Under the pieces are notes generated by a model that worked only from the letters and a program-made list of their open reading frames with translations, was not told the DNA's origin and did no database searches. From Gemmatimonadota bacterium (GTDB lineage Bacteria > Gemmatimonadota > Gemmatimonadetes > Gemmatimonadales > GWC2-71-9), in NCBI GenBank assembly GCA_040388535.1, contig JAZKBR010000002.1, positions 520,485-584,484 on the forward strand: a DNA stretch of 64,000 nt, written 5' to 3'. Positions 51,143-59,821 of this stretch are shown one piece after another. Within the stretch, counting starts at the first letter, position 1. Each line of letters starts with the position of its first letter. A program made the translations under genes and the position numbers.

Positions 51143-51694
51143 GTGAGCGCCGACCACACGGCGCTCGTCGCACTGCTGGGCGAGCGTTCGGTACGCTTCG
51201 GCGATTTCACACTCGCCAGTGGTGCCAAGTCCTCCTACTACATCGACTGCCGACTCACCACGATGTCCGCGCGTGGCCAGATTCTCATCGGCCGGCTCGG
51301 GCTCGCTGCGGTGCGTGCCGCGGGGTGGCAGCCGCGCAGCGTTGGCGGCCTGACGATGGGGGCCGATCCCGTGAGCTACGCGATTGCGGCCGCGAGCGCG
51401 CATGATCCGACACCACTCGATGCCTTCTCGGTGCGCAAGGAAGCCAAGCAGCACGGCACGGCCAAGCTGATCGAGGGGAACTTCGCCGCCGGCGACTCCG
51501 TGGTGGTGATCGAAGATGTGATCACCTCCGGCGGCTCGGCGCTCACTGCTGTCGCTGCGGTCCGTGCCGCGGGCGGCAACGTGCTCGGCGTACTCGCGGT
51601 TGTTGATCGCGAGGCCGGTGGACGGGAGAAGATCGAAGCAGCAGGAATCGTCGTCGTCGCGTTGATCTCGGCTGCGGAGCTGGGTCTGGGCTGA
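51143..51694 (+). CDS. pyrE: Orotate phosphoribosyltransferase
   Basis: 183 aa from the GTG at 51143 (MSADHTALVALL); a GTG at 51140 is one codon earlier. Motifs: VRFGDFTLASGAKSSYYIDCRLTTM, GLTMGADPVSYAIAAAS, FSVRKEAKQHGTAKLIEGNF and the PRPP loop VVVIEDVITSGGSALTAVAAVRAAG. Converts orotate and PRPP to OMP in pyrimidine synthesis. Starts 4 bp after the kinase stop. Confidence 0.95.
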   Translation: MSADHTALVALLGERSVRFGDFTLASGAKSSYYIDCRLTTMSARGQILIGRLGLAAVRAAGWQPRSVGGLTMGADPVSYAIAAASAHDPTPLDAFSVRKEAKQHGTAKLIEGNFAAGDSVVVIEDVITSGGSALTAVAAVRAAGGNVLGVLAVVDREAGGREKIEAAGIVVVALISAAELGLG

Positions 51695-51719
51695 AGGGGG
51701 CGGCACACCCCGGCGCGCA

Positions 51720-52499
51720 CTACGTCCGTTTCAGGAGCTTGCGCACCTCCGCGCGGTACCGTCGGCTCGAGCAGAGACGGCCCCCGCCGCACATCGTCAG
51801 GTCGAACTGGCCATTGTGACGCGGGCGCACGCTCTCGACGTGCGCGACATTCACCAGCACCGATCGGCTGATTCGCGCGAACGCACCAGCTCCCAGCTGC
51901 GGGATAATGGCATTCAGGGAGCTGCGTACCTGCAGGATATTCTGGCCGACGGCGGCGCGGAGGTAGTTGCCCTCCACTTCAAACCACCGGACATCCGACG
52001 GACTGATGAACAGCAGTCGATCACCGTCCCTGAGGGGAAGGCGCTCGGCCGATCCGCCCCCGCTGCTGCCAGGTCGCACGGTGCCCGCGGCACGGCCTGA
52101 GGCTGGGGCCCTCTGAAGAAACTGCACCGCGCGACGAGCAGTCTGTGCGAGGCGTTGTCGACCGACGGGCTTGAGCAGGTAATCGATGGCGTCGACACCG
52201 AACGCGTCCAGCGCAAACTGCCGATGCGCAGTGACAAACACCACGGCGGGCCGGATGGACGGCTCAAGTCCCGCCAGCGTCCGAAAGCCGTCCTGCCCGG
52301 GCATATCGATGTCGAGAAAGACGATGTCGGGTCGGGCGGTCCTGATGGCAATCACCGCCGCCGGCCCGCTCGACGCCTCCCCTACGCACACGAACTCGGG
52401 ATGTTCGCGAAGCATCGCGCGCAGTCCCACCCGGGCCAATCGTTCGTCATCCACGATCAGGGCACGATACGGTCGGCTGGTACCACTGGTTGCCGTCAC
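51720..52499 (-). CDS. LytTR family response regulator
   Basis: 259 aa. Receiver domain: ALIVDDERLARVGLRAML (acidic pair), phosphoacceptor Asp63 in IVFLDIDMPGQDGFRTL, VVFVTAHRQFALDAFGVDAIDYLLKPVGRQRL (Lys). LytTR DNA-binding domain about 160-255: DVRWFEVEGNYLRAAVGQNILQVRSSLNAIIPQLGAGAFARISRSVLVNVAHVESVRPRHNGQFDLTMCGGGRLCSSRRYRAEVRKLL. Overlaps the histidine kinase gene by 4 bp. Target genes unknown; the MBL gene behind the kinase promoter is a candidate. Confidence 0.94.
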   Translation of the reverse strand: MTATSGTSRPYRALIVDDERLARVGLRAMLREHPEFVCVGEASSGPAAVIAIRTARPDIVFLDIDMPGQDGFRTLAGLEPSIRPAVVFVTAHRQFALDAFGVDAIDYLLKPVGRQRLAQTARRAVQFLQRAPASGRAAGTVRPGSSGGGSAERLPLRDGDRLLFISPSDVRWFEVEGNYLRAAVGQNILQVRSSLNAIIPQLGAGAFARISRSVLVNVAHVESVRPRHNGQFDLTMCGGGRLCSSRRYRAEVRKLLKRT

Positions 52500-53635
52500 A
52501 GCCGAACGCCTTCATTCGCGTAGTGCAACGGTAGCGTGAGGCGTACGCAGAGGCCGCGACCGCCCGAAGAAAATGTGAGCGGAAGCGGGACGGAGTTGGC
52601 CACGTCCGCCCGGGCCTGAACATTCCTGAGCCCACCCCGAGCATGGCCTGCAAAGCTCCAGCCCACGGGCAACCCCGGACCGTCGTCTTCCACCTCGAGA
52701 TGGAGCAGCGCGCCTTCGGCGATTGCCCGAACGGTGAGCGTCTGTGGCGATGCCCGGCGGGCCACGACGTGGTGGATGACATTCTCCACCAGTGGCTGCA
52801 GAATGAGGCTTGGCACGAGCGCGTATTCGAGTGATTCCGGGAGGTGGTATCGCACGGCGAGTCGCTCCTCGAATCGAATCCGCTCGATGCCGAGGTAACG
52901 ATCGAGAAACGCCAACTCGCGGGTAATCGGTACTTCGGCTTCGGTGCCGGCATCCATGGTCTCGCGCAGCATGTCTCCCAATGCGGCCAGCATGTCGTGG
53001 GCGCGCTCGGGAGTGCTCACGAGCAAGGCACCCACGGCATTCAGGGCGTTACACAGGAAATGTGGCTGCAGCTGCATTCGCAAGGCGTTCATCTGCGCCG
53101 ACGCGAGCTGCACCTTGAGTTGCGCGGCGCGAGCCTCCTGTTCGCGGTAGGTGCGATGATAGTGGATGGCGTGATAGACTCCGATAATGACGACATACTT
53201 CCACCATGCGATGAGCGCGAGGACGGGATAGCGCGCCACCATTCCCGCGAGGAACCGATCAGCGGCAGTCGTCGATGCCCATCTTGCAGTGGCGGCCTGC
53301 AGGAGGTCCGCCGCCACGGGCTGCAGGAGTGCGAAGCACACCCCGCCAACCAGGTGCCCCACCAGACTTCGTGCGGTCTCCCCCTGTCCAATCGGAAACC
53401 GCCGCGCCATCGAGCCGAAGAACGGACTCGCGACAGCGAAAGTCAGCCAGTATTCGAACTCGAAACCGGCCACGATCAGCCAATCAGGCTGCTCGTGACG
53501 TGTGACGACACCGAGGTAATTCTGCGTGGTGAACACCAGTGCCACGACCAGCCACACCAGCGCCACGAGCAACGGCCGGCCGCGTGAACCCTTTCGCTTC
53601 GGGACGATGACGGGGTCGATGGCGGCGATGGACAT
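52496..53635 (-). CDS. LytS-type sensor histidine kinase
   Basis: 379 aa from the ATG at 53635 (MSIAAIDPVIVPKRKG). Four TM segments (about 21-37, 53-73, 90-112, 137-155) form the sensor. The His-kinase domain has SAQMNALRMQLQPHFLCNALNAVGALL with phosphoacceptor His192, then the HATPase LVENVIHHVVARRASPQTLTVRAIAEGALLHLEVEDDGPGLP and GGLRNVQARAD. No PAS domain. Pairs with the overlapping LytTR regulator. Confidence 0.92.
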   Translation of the reverse strand: MSIAAIDPVIVPKRKGSRGRPLLVALVWLVVALVFTTQNYLGVVTRHEQPDWLIVAGFEFEYWLTFAVASPFFGSMARRFPIGQGETARSLVGHLVGGVCFALLQPVAADLLQAATARWASTTAADRFLAGMVARYPVLALIAWWKYVVIIGVYHAIHYHRTYREQEARAAQLKVQLASAQMNALRMQLQPHFLCNALNAVGALLVSTPERAHDMLAALGDMLRETMDAGTEAEVPITRELAFLDRYLGIERIRFEERLAVRYHLPESLEYALVPSLILQPLVENVIHHVVARRASPQTLTVRAIAEGALLHLEVEDDGPGLPVGWSFAGHARGGLRNVQARADVANSVPLPLTFSSGGRGLCVRLTLPLHYANEGVRL

Positions 53636-53800
53636 ACTGGATGAAGTCCCGGTCGCGCCGGGATAGTCAAGAGCGCAACCCTCTCCAGACCGTTCGTCCC
53701 CAACCCCGGACCGGACGCCACCATTTCCTTGCATCGGGCGCATCGTCCCGGGCATCGTCGGGAATTCGTGGCACGCCTCTCCACGCTTCCGGAGGAACCA

Positions 53801-55348
53801 GTGAGCAGAACCGCAATTGTCCTTGGCGTCCTGTTATTGGTACGTGAGAATCCGCACCTCTTGGCGCAGCGACCGACATCGCTGACGGCATCGTCCTCTA
53901 CCCACGCTCGGGCCATCCTGGATCGCGGGATCACGGCAATGGGGGGGATGAACGTCATTCAGTCGGTCGACGATATCCATTTCAGCTTCAGTGCCACGAT
54001 TCCGGAGATCGGGCAGAGCGCCTCCCCGGACGCTTCCGCCTACCTGCGTCCCCTGGAAAGCGAGGGAATCTTTGATCTCGCCAACAATCGATTCTACCAG
54101 GTGCGGGAGACACACTATCTGGGAAGCGGCAAGCGCGGCAGCGCGGTCGTGACGACCCCGACTGCCGGCTTTACCGTCGATCTGCGCGCGAACGCCCTCT
54201 ACCCCTTTGGCGCCACTGCACTGGCTACCAGCAAGCGGACGAACCAGCGCACCTTTCCGTTCCTGCAGTTGCAGGCCGCGGCGAGCCGCGGCAGTACACT
54301 CCGATGGCTGGGTCGGAGGGCCCAGGGCCATGACCGGGAGGATGCCATCACGTTCTCCGAATCGGACGGCAGTCAAACCACGCTGTATTTCGATACCGCG
54401 ACAGGAATGCTGACTGCCTTCGAGGGGCTGAGCGATACTTTTCTTGACGGATCGACGACGACCGAGACTCGCTTCTCGGACTATCGACGCGTGAACGGCC
54501 TGCAGGTTCCATTTCATGCGGTCACCCGTGCTAACGGCGTTGTCCGCGCCGACGTCCGCTATCACGATATCCGATTCAATGAGCATCCGGATGCACGCCA
54601 CTTCGAACGACCGGCAGACGCCACGCTGGGCCCCGAGGTCGGGGGGGCGCGGCGACCAATCACCATCACACCGATCGCCAAGGATGTGTACTATGTCGAT
54701 GCTGTCGAAACGGGCAGCATCTTTTTCTACAGTTCGATGTTCGTCGCGTTCAAGGACTACGTGCTGGTCATCGAGGCCCCGCTCAACGACGGCGTGTCGC
54801 AGGCGATCATTGCCAAGATCAAGGAAACCGTCCCGGGGAAGCCGATCCGGTATCTGGTGCCCACGCACTACCACATCGACCATTCAGGCGGCATCCGCGG
54901 CTATGTTGCCGAGGGCAGCACCATCGTGACCCCCCGAGGGAATCTCGCGTTCCTGCAACGACTCGCAGCGATCGCCCACCCCCTCAGTCCGGACCGGCTG
55001 TCACTCCAGCCACGAGGACTGTCAACCGAGGTGTTTGACACCAAGCGCGTGTTCAGCGACAGCGATCATGTCGTCGAGCTCTACAATCTCCGCAACTCGC
55101 CACATGCCGACGACATGGTCCTGGCGTACCTGCCCCGGGAACGGATCGTCTTCGTCAGCGACCTCTTCCTGGTAAGCCTGGTGGGCCGCCTAGGTCCGGC
55201 AGAGCCACTCACGCTGTTCTTCGACCAGAAGCTTCGCGAGCTGAACCTGCACGTCGAGACGATTGTCGGTGGACACGGCCGCATGGGTACCATGGACGAG
55301 CTCCGTCGCTCGGTCTCCGAGGCAACCGGCGTGTCGACAGCGCCCTGA
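53801..55348 (+). CDS. Secreted MBL-fold metallo-hydrolase with N-terminal extension
   Basis: 515 aa from the GTG at 53801, preceded by a strong GGAGGAA Shine-Dalgarno at 53791. Signal peptide SRTAIVLGVLLLVRENPHLLAQ. About 275 N-terminal residues are beta-rich (DDIHFSFSATIPEIG, RGSTLRWLGRRAQGHDREDAITFSESDGSQTTLYFDTATGMLTAFEGL), of the kind that binds lipids or small molecules; the MBL domain follows with PTHYHIDHSGGIRGY (HxHxDH), later NSPHADDMVLAYLPRERIVFVSDLF and VGGHGRMGTMDEL supplying the other metal ligands. Divergent from the two-component genes. Substrate unknown. Confidence 0.9.
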   Translation: MSRTAIVLGVLLLVRENPHLLAQRPTSLTASSSTHARAILDRGITAMGGMNVIQSVDDIHFSFSATIPEIGQSASPDASAYLRPLESEGIFDLANNRFYQVRETHYLGSGKRGSAVVTTPTAGFTVDLRANALYPFGATALATSKRTNQRTFPFLQLQAAASRGSTLRWLGRRAQGHDREDAITFSESDGSQTTLYFDTATGMLTAFEGLSDTFLDGSTTTETRFSDYRRVNGLQVPFHAVTRANGVVRADVRYHDIRFNEHPDARHFERPADATLGPEVGGARRPITITPIAKDVYYVDAVETGSIFFYSSMFVAFKDYVLVIEAPLNDGVSQAIIAKIKETVPGKPIRYLVPTHYHIDHSGGIRGYVAEGSTIVTPRGNLAFLQRLAAIAHPLSPDRLSLQPRGLSTEVFDTKRVFSDSDHVVELYNLRNSPHADDMVLAYLPRERIVFVSDLFLVSLVGRLGPAEPLTLFFDQKLRELNLHVETIVGGHGRMGTMDELRRSVSEATGVSTAP

Positions 55349-55482
55349 GTTCCGCTGGGCGCAGTGGAAGGCTGAAGGGTGGAGTCGAAACGGCGGCCGA
55401 ATCCTCGCCCGCCGTTTGCATCCTCGGTGATCTGACGAGGTCGCTCTTACGACATGCGCTCGTGTCGGCGAAAGAACTCGGA

Positions 55483-55511
55483 CTACCCGTCGATTCATGA
55501 TCGACGGGTAG
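55483..55511. terminator. Perfect 12-bp stem-loop
   Basis: CTACCCGTCGAT (55483-55494) and ATCGACGGGTAG (55500-55511) with a TCATG loop. No T-run on either side. It stands alone in the 260-bp gap between the MBL stop and the DUF5602-like gene stop, so both convergent messages run into it. Confidence 0.6.
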
Positions 55512-55608
55512 TCACGGGTGGTGCCGCGCTGGCATGGCCAGAGTCTCCGAACAACGAAATCCCCTCGCCCGACAACCCTCCGCTTTCCTGGCCGTACCCA
55601 GCCACCGA

Positions 55609-56406
55609 TTACTTCGAAAGATTGGCCAGCGCGATGCGGTACTCTGCCGCGGCCGCATTCCAGCTCACCCGGTATCCGGCGGGATAGTACCCGTTGATTG
55701 CGTGCTGGACGGGGCTCCCCAGCGGCACGACTTCATCGGGGTGTGTCAAGAGGTAGGCGCGCGTGATCATCGGCTCAAGGAAGACGAACCGGCCATCCCA
55801 CGAACCGTAGATGAAGGTCCGAGTGAATGGCTGGTTGTGGAATTCTCCTGCGTTGGAATCGGTCCAATGCAGCCCCATATGCGGGATGACGTTCGCAGGT
55901 GGGTCGGCGACGTAACCTGAGGCCTGGTAGCCGGCGGCGGGAAGCGCGGCCGCCTTGGCCGCAAAGGCTGGATCGGACGGATCGATGGCGCCTCGCTCTG
56001 CGGACGCGATCATGTAGAAATGGACATCAAAATGTGGCAGGGTATAAACCGTCGAAGGCGGATGCCCTGTCGGATTCCAGTTCAGCCCAACCGTCTGGTA
56101 CTGGGTCATGTTCCCCGTTGGCAGCTGCAGCACGTACTCGTATCCACCCATCTGTGGTGCGCTCGGAAGCCCGTCGAGTGCCGCTTCGCTCAGCGCCACG
56201 CCGACCTCTGTCGGGGTCCCGTTCTCGGTCACCTGATAGGCACGGGCGCTCCCGCTGCCGAGTGCCACGGCCGCCCCGTACGTGGTTGCCAGTTGGGCGT
56301 TGGACCCGGTGCTGTCGCTGCTACACCCGACAGCCCAGACACCGATCGCCGCCAGTACCGTGCACGCCAAGCCCCTCGAAACCCACCCCCCTCGATGCAA
56401 CGTCAT
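55609..56406 (-). CDS. DUF5602-like lipoprotein
   Basis: 265 aa from the ATG at 56406. Lipoprotein signal GLACTVLAAIGVWAVGCSSD (lipidated Cys in VGC). The body has ATTYGAAVALGSGSARAYQVTENGTPTEVGVALSEAALDGLP, NWNPTGHPPSTVYTLPHFDVHFYMIA, IPHMGLHWTDSNAGEFHNQPFTRTFIYGSWDGRFVFLEPMITRAYL. The His-rich strands HFDVHFY and HMGLHW recall the DUF5602/TTHB210-like family. Transcribed divergently from the TetR regulator across an operator-like region, so likely controlled by it. Confidence 0.82.
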   Translation of the reverse strand: MTLHRGGWVSRGLACTVLAAIGVWAVGCSSDSTGSNAQLATTYGAAVALGSGSARAYQVTENGTPTEVGVALSEAALDGLPSAPQMGGYEYVLQLPTGNMTQYQTVGLNWNPTGHPPSTVYTLPHFDVHFYMIASAERGAIDPSDPAFAAKAAALPAAGYQASGYVADPPANVIPHMGLHWTDSNAGEFHNQPFTRTFIYGSWDGRFVFLEPMITRAYLLTHPDEVVPLGSPVQHAINGYYPAGYRVSWNAAAAEYRIALANLSK

Positions 56407-56438
56407 ACCGTCCCCCTGAGTGTCGGAAAAATGCCGTG

Positions 56439-56474
56439 GTGACACTTGAGTGCTACCGTGTCACTGGTGTGACA
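56439..56474. promoter_or_regulatory. Operator-like GTGACA/TGTCAC cluster
   Basis: Half-sites GTGACA (56439-56444), TGTCAC (56459-56464) and GTGACA (56469-56474); the last two form a perfect 6-bp inverted repeat with a TGGT spacer. Lies between the divergent lipoprotein and TetR genes, where a TetR-type dimer would be expected to bind. Confidence 0.65.
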
Positions 56475-56500
56475 TCGTCTGGCAATCTATCTTTGCCCCC

Positions 56501-57175
56501 ATGACTGTCAAGCCACCGCCGGAAACCGGTCGGAATGGTCCCACCACAACCGACGACGCTCGCGGCGATGGGCAGAAGCGCCGCACCCGTGCCGCGCTTC
56601 TGGCGGCCGCCGCCGGGCTGATGGCCGAAGGATCGGTGCCGACGGTCGCAGAGGTCGCCGACGCCGCTGACGTTTCCCGCCGTACCGCGTATCGCTACTT
56701 CCCGACGCAGGATCAGCTTCTGGTGGAGGCGTCGCTCGAGCGGCTGCGTCCCGAAGTGGAGGCCGCCCTCGCGGCCGCCCTCGCCGACAACCCGAAACCG
56801 CTGGGCGACGTAGCGGAGGCGGAGGCACGGCTCGACGCAACAGTGGGAGTGATGCACCGGTTGGCACTGGAGAACGAGCCGTTGCTGAGGACAATGATCC
56901 GGTTGACCGCTGGTCGTGTGGGAGATGAGAAGCCCACGCGGGGATACCGTCGGATCGAATGGCTCAGTGCTGCCGTGGCGCCGGTGAAGACGCGCCTGGG
57001 GAAATCACAGTTCGACCGCTTGGTCTCGGCGCTCGCTTCGTGTGTCGGAATGGATTCACTTTTTCTGCTTCAGGACGTGCGGGGTCTCTCCGCTCCGGCG
57101 GCAGAGAAAGTGACCCGCTGGACCGCACGGGCGCTGCTCGCGGCAAGTGTTCATGAGGCCGACGCAACGAAATGA
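56501..57175 (+). CDS. TetR/AcrR family transcriptional regulator
   Basis: 224 aa from the ATG at 56501. Helix-turn-helix: KRRTRAALLAAAAGLMAEGSVPTVAEVADAADVSRRTAYRYFPTQDQLLVEASLERL (about 25-80), a canonical TetR N-terminus. The ligand domain has LDATVGVMHRLALENEPLLRTMIRLTAG and LASCVGMDSLFLLQDVRGLSAPAAEKVTRWTARALLAASV. No Shine-Dalgarno is visible before the ATG. The next gene overlaps by 4 bp. Confidence 0.93.
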   Translation: MTVKPPPETGRNGPTTTDDARGDGQKRRTRAALLAAAAGLMAEGSVPTVAEVADAADVSRRTAYRYFPTQDQLLVEASLERLRPEVEAALAAALADNPKPLGDVAEAEARLDATVGVMHRLALENEPLLRTMIRLTAGRVGDEKPTRGYRRIEWLSAAVAPVKTRLGKSQFDRLVSALASCVGMDSLFLLQDVRGLSAPAAEKVTRWTARALLAASVHEADATK

Positions 57176-57591
57176 TCGATGACGAGGAGTTGATCCAGCA
57201 GATTATCGCGGCGCAAGCCGTGGCCTGGAACCGTGGAGATGCTCGCGGCTGGGTCGCGGACAGCGCACCCGATCTGGGGTTCACCAACATCCTGGGGCAG
57301 CGATGGGAGACGCGCGAAGGATGCGAAGCGCGTCACGCCGCAATGTTTCAGGGACCATTCGCCCAGACACACCTTGCCATCGTGGTCGAACGGCTACGCT
57401 TCACCGCACCGGATAGCGCTGCCGCCGAGTTGTTGACCACACTCACCAACTTCGCGGCGCTACCCCCAGGCATTCTGCCAACACGGCATGGAACACTCGA
57501 GACACGGATGGTAGAGATCTTTACGAAGCGTGACGGCCGCTGGTGGATCACGACCTGTCACAACACTGCGGTCCTGCCATCGAGGCGATGA
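57172..57591 (+). CDS. SnoaL-like/SgcJ-type small protein
   Basis: 139 aa. IDDEELIQQIIAAQAVAWNRGDARGWVADSAPDLGFTNILGQRWETREGCEARHAAMFQGPF and VEIFTKRDGRWWITTCHNTAV follow the NTF2-like cone fold with the A(W)NxGD-x3-W motif of the SgcJ/EcaC group. Proteins of this type bind small hydrophobic ligands or act as cyclases and isomerases; no reaction is assigned. ATG overlaps the TetR TGA by 4 bp, so it may share the inducer. Confidence 0.88.
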   Translation: MIDDEELIQQIIAAQAVAWNRGDARGWVADSAPDLGFTNILGQRWETREGCEARHAAMFQGPFAQTHLAIVVERLRFTAPDSAAAELLTTLTNFAALPPGILPTRHGTLETRMVEIFTKRDGRWWITTCHNTAVLPSRR

Positions 57592-57614
57592 CCGCCGGCG
57601 GAGTTCGCGCCACT

Positions 57615-58466
57615 TCATCCCTTCCCCGGCGCCAACGGCTTGAACGTCCGCCACGTCTCCACGTGCGGCTTCACCATCCGATCGAGAAATCGATCCAATA
57701 CCACACAGAACGGATAGCGTGATCGGAACTCGCTCGGCGTAATGCCGAGCACGACGCGCAGGTGTCTGCCGAAGGATTGCGGCGAGGCATATTCGAGACG
57801 GTAGGCGACGTCGGCCACGGTGAGGTCGCCTTCGTCGAAGAGCCTGGCGGCGTGACAGAGTCGGACAGCCACGAGGTGGTCCTTGGGCGATGGCAATCCG
57901 GCGCGCACGAAGCGCGAGACGAAGGTCGACGGTGTGATGGCGAGCTTGCGAGCGAGTTTGCGCACGGTGGTGGTTTCGGGGGCGGTACGAATCAGCTCCT
58001 CCCAGAAACGACGCGAGCTGCCCGGCAACGGACCAAGGGCGGCGAGGACCGGGACCAGCACCGAGAGGGCCCGCTCGGCCGGTGGTGCACCCAGGACCTC
58101 GCGCAGGCGTCTCCAGCCGCTCGGATCGGTCGCGTCCACCACCTGACGGACACCGGTGGCGCCGAGCCGCAGCAGCGCTTCTGCGTCGCCGGGCTCGCGC
58201 TGCGTCACCAGTGCGACGGTGGGGATCGCCGGGAAGGCGCGGGTGAACTGCTCGAGCAGGGCAGGGGCTTCACCAGCACACCGCCGGACCGATACCAGCA
58301 TGGCGTCGACCGGTCGTTCGCGTACCACCCGGATGGCGTCGCGCACGGTCTCGCGGTGCACCACCGAGAAGGAGCCGCCGCTGGCGGCATCGACGCGGGA
58401 ACGTTCGTGCGGATCGAGCACTGCGGCGATGGTAGGAGTTGCGGGGATCGGGGCAAGCATCGGCAT
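57615..58466 (-). CDS. AraC family transcriptional regulator
   Basis: 283 aa. The N-terminal domain (about 1-150) looks receiver-like without clear phosphorylation residues: RDAIRVVRERPVDAMLVSVRRC, PAIPTVALVTQREPGDAEALLRLGATGVRQVVDATDPSGWRRL. The C-terminal AraC domain: VRKLARKLAITPSTFVSRFVRAGLPSPKDHLVAVRLCHAARLFDEGDLTVADVAYRLEYASPQSFGRHLRVVLGITPSEFRSRYPF, with both HTH units. No Asp in a phosphoacceptor position. Target unknown; stands alone, convergent with the SnoaL-like gene. Confidence 0.9.
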   Translation of the reverse strand: MPMLAPIPATPTIAAVLDPHERSRVDAASGGSFSVVHRETVRDAIRVVRERPVDAMLVSVRRCAGEAPALLEQFTRAFPAIPTVALVTQREPGDAEALLRLGATGVRQVVDATDPSGWRRLREVLGAPPAERALSVLVPVLAALGPLPGSSRRFWEELIRTAPETTTVRKLARKLAITPSTFVSRFVRAGLPSPKDHLVAVRLCHAARLFDEGDLTVADVAYRLEYASPQSFGRHLRVVLGITPSEFRSRYPFCVVLDRFLDRMVKPHVETWRTFKPLAPGKG

Positions 58467-58558
58467 TCCTCCGGCTGGAGACGCCGACAGAATGCCGCCT
58501 CCCCCTCAACCGACACTCAACCGGGGACGTACTGCCGGAGGTGACACAGCGGCACCGG

Positions 58559-58588
58559 ATGACGCGTATGGGGCCGGGCCGCTAGTTT
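58559..58588 (+). promoter_or_regulatory. Probable rnpB promoter
   Basis: A -35-like ATGACG (58559-58564) and -10-like TAGTTT (58583-58588) with an 18-nt spacer put the start near 58595, which agrees with the structural 5' end of the RNA at the P1 helix. Confidence 0.5.
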
Positions 58589-58593
58589 TCAGG

Positions 58594-58980
58594 GGCGGGT
58601 AGGATGCGATGATCGCGGTTCGGGGCAACCCGGATCGAGGAAAGTCCGAGCTCCACAGGGCAGATCGCCAGGTAACGCCTGGGCGCCGCAAGGCGACGGA
58701 CAGGGCAACAGAGAGCAGACCGCCGATGACCCGGTGCACAAGCATCGGGCACAGGTAAGGGTGAAACGGTGGGGTAAGAGCCCACCGCTCCTCGTGCAAG
58801 CGAGGGGGCACGGTAACCCCCGGTCGGAGCAAGGCCAAATAGGCGGCGAGGTGCGGCCCGCACCGTTAACAGCCGCGGGTAGGCTGCTCGAGGTGGTCGG
58901 CGACGACCATCCCAGATAGATGATCATCCGGTGCCGTGCAAACGACACCGAACAGAACTCGGCTTACAGTCTTACCCGTG
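58594..58980 (+). ncRNA. rnpB: RNase P RNA, bacterial class A
   Basis: Universally conserved core present: GAGGAAAGTCCGAGCTCCAC, followed by ACAGGGCAG, GGGTGAAACGGTG-type P8/P9 region (TAAGGGTGAAACGGTGGGG), GGTAAGAGCCCACCG, GGCCAAATAGGCGG and, near the 3' end, ACAGAACTCGGCTTAC. P1 forms from CGGGTAGGA (58596-58604) and TCTTACCCG (58970-58978) with one G-U, which fixes both ends to within a few bases. Catalytic RNA of RNase P, which matures the 5' ends of tRNAs. A hairpin follows at 58980-59006. Confidence 0.96.
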
Positions 58981-59006
58981 CCGCGTCGCCTTCACGGAGA
59001 CGCGGC
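58980..59006 (+). terminator. Hairpin behind rnpB
   Basis: Perfect 8-bp stem GCCGCGTC (58980-58987) and GACGCGGC (58999-59006) followed by GAAAGC, without a T-run. Probable transcript end or processing barrier for rnpB. Confidence 0.55.
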
Positions 59007-59059
59007 GAAAGCACCAAGGGGATCGCACTGGCGCTCCTCACCACTTCACAGAGGTATGC

Positions 59060-59821
59060 ATGCTCGCAGGTCTCCTGGCGCTGGCAACGACATTCGGTGT
59101 GGTCTCCACCCCGGTCGCGCCGCTGCGCTACAAGATCGAGATGAAGACGTCGCAGGAAGTCGACCTGTCCGCGATGGGTCAGGCGAAGATGACTGGCGAT
59201 CTCGGGATCGTCGCATTCGTCTCGGTCACGATGAGCGATTCCGGCGCTGGTCAGCTGGCGCACGTGGTTGTGGACTCGATGACGCTGACGCCGACCGGCA
59301 CCATGGCGCAGCAGTTCGATCCTTCGCTCGGCGCCGGCGCCAAGGGTGGCTTCTTCCACCTGTACGTCGTCAATGGCAAGGTGCAGGGCACGCCGAAGCC
59401 GTCGATTGCCGATAACCTCGCGTTGACGTCGCTGGCCCAGGCTGTGGCGATTCTCTTCCCCGGCAACACCAAGGCCGGTCTCAAGGCGGGCGACACCTAC
59501 AGTGACACCGCGACGACGACCACGACCAGCGAAGCCGGCACCAACAACACGTCGTCGGTCACGATGTGGACGGTGAAGGGCGGCGCGGGCGAAGCCATGA
59601 TGTTCGAGGGCGTGAGCGCCGGCAAGATGAGCATGGACGGCGGCCAGAACGCGATGACGGGGACCACAAAGGGTGCCCGCTCGATGACGTCGTCGGCCAA
59701 GGGCCCGGTGAAGAGCGCGACGCTCACCAATAACGTCGATGTGGCGGTGGTGCCGGCCGGAATGTCGGATGCCATTCCGGTGAAGGGTGTGTCGTCGGTG
59801 ACGATTAGCCAGATCAACTAA
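59060..59821 (+). CDS. Secreted beta-rich protein, unknown function
   Basis: 253 aa from the ATG at 59060, with GAGGT four bases upstream; an earlier frame would run back into rnpB. Signal peptide MLAGLLALATTFGVVSTPVAP. The body has YKIEMKTSQEVDLSAMGQAKMTGDLGIVAFVSVTMSDSGAGQLAHVVVDSMTLTP, KAGDTYSDTATTTTTSEAGTNNTSSVTMWTVKGG and SVTISQIN. The alternating beta pattern suggests a single beta-barrel or sandwich. Shares its plan with the next gene (59934-60797). Role unknown. Confidence 0.8.
   Translation: MLAGLLALATTFGVVSTPVAPLRYKIEMKTSQEVDLSAMGQAKMTGDLGIVAFVSVTMSDSGAGQLAHVVVDSMTLTPTGTMAQQFDPSLGAGAKGGFFHLYVVNGKVQGTPKPSIADNLALTSLAQAVAILFPGNTKAGLKAGDTYSDTATTTTTSEAGTNNTSSVTMWTVKGGAGEAMMFEGVSAGKMSMDGGQNAMTGTTKGARSMTSSAKGPVKSATLTNNVDVAVVPAGMSDAIPVKGVSSVTISQIN

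Noticed and set aside
57615-58466. True phospho-receiver AraC response regulator
   Set aside because: The N-terminal fold looks receiver-like but acidic pocket and phosphoacceptor residues are not in place, so it is called a plain AraC regulator.
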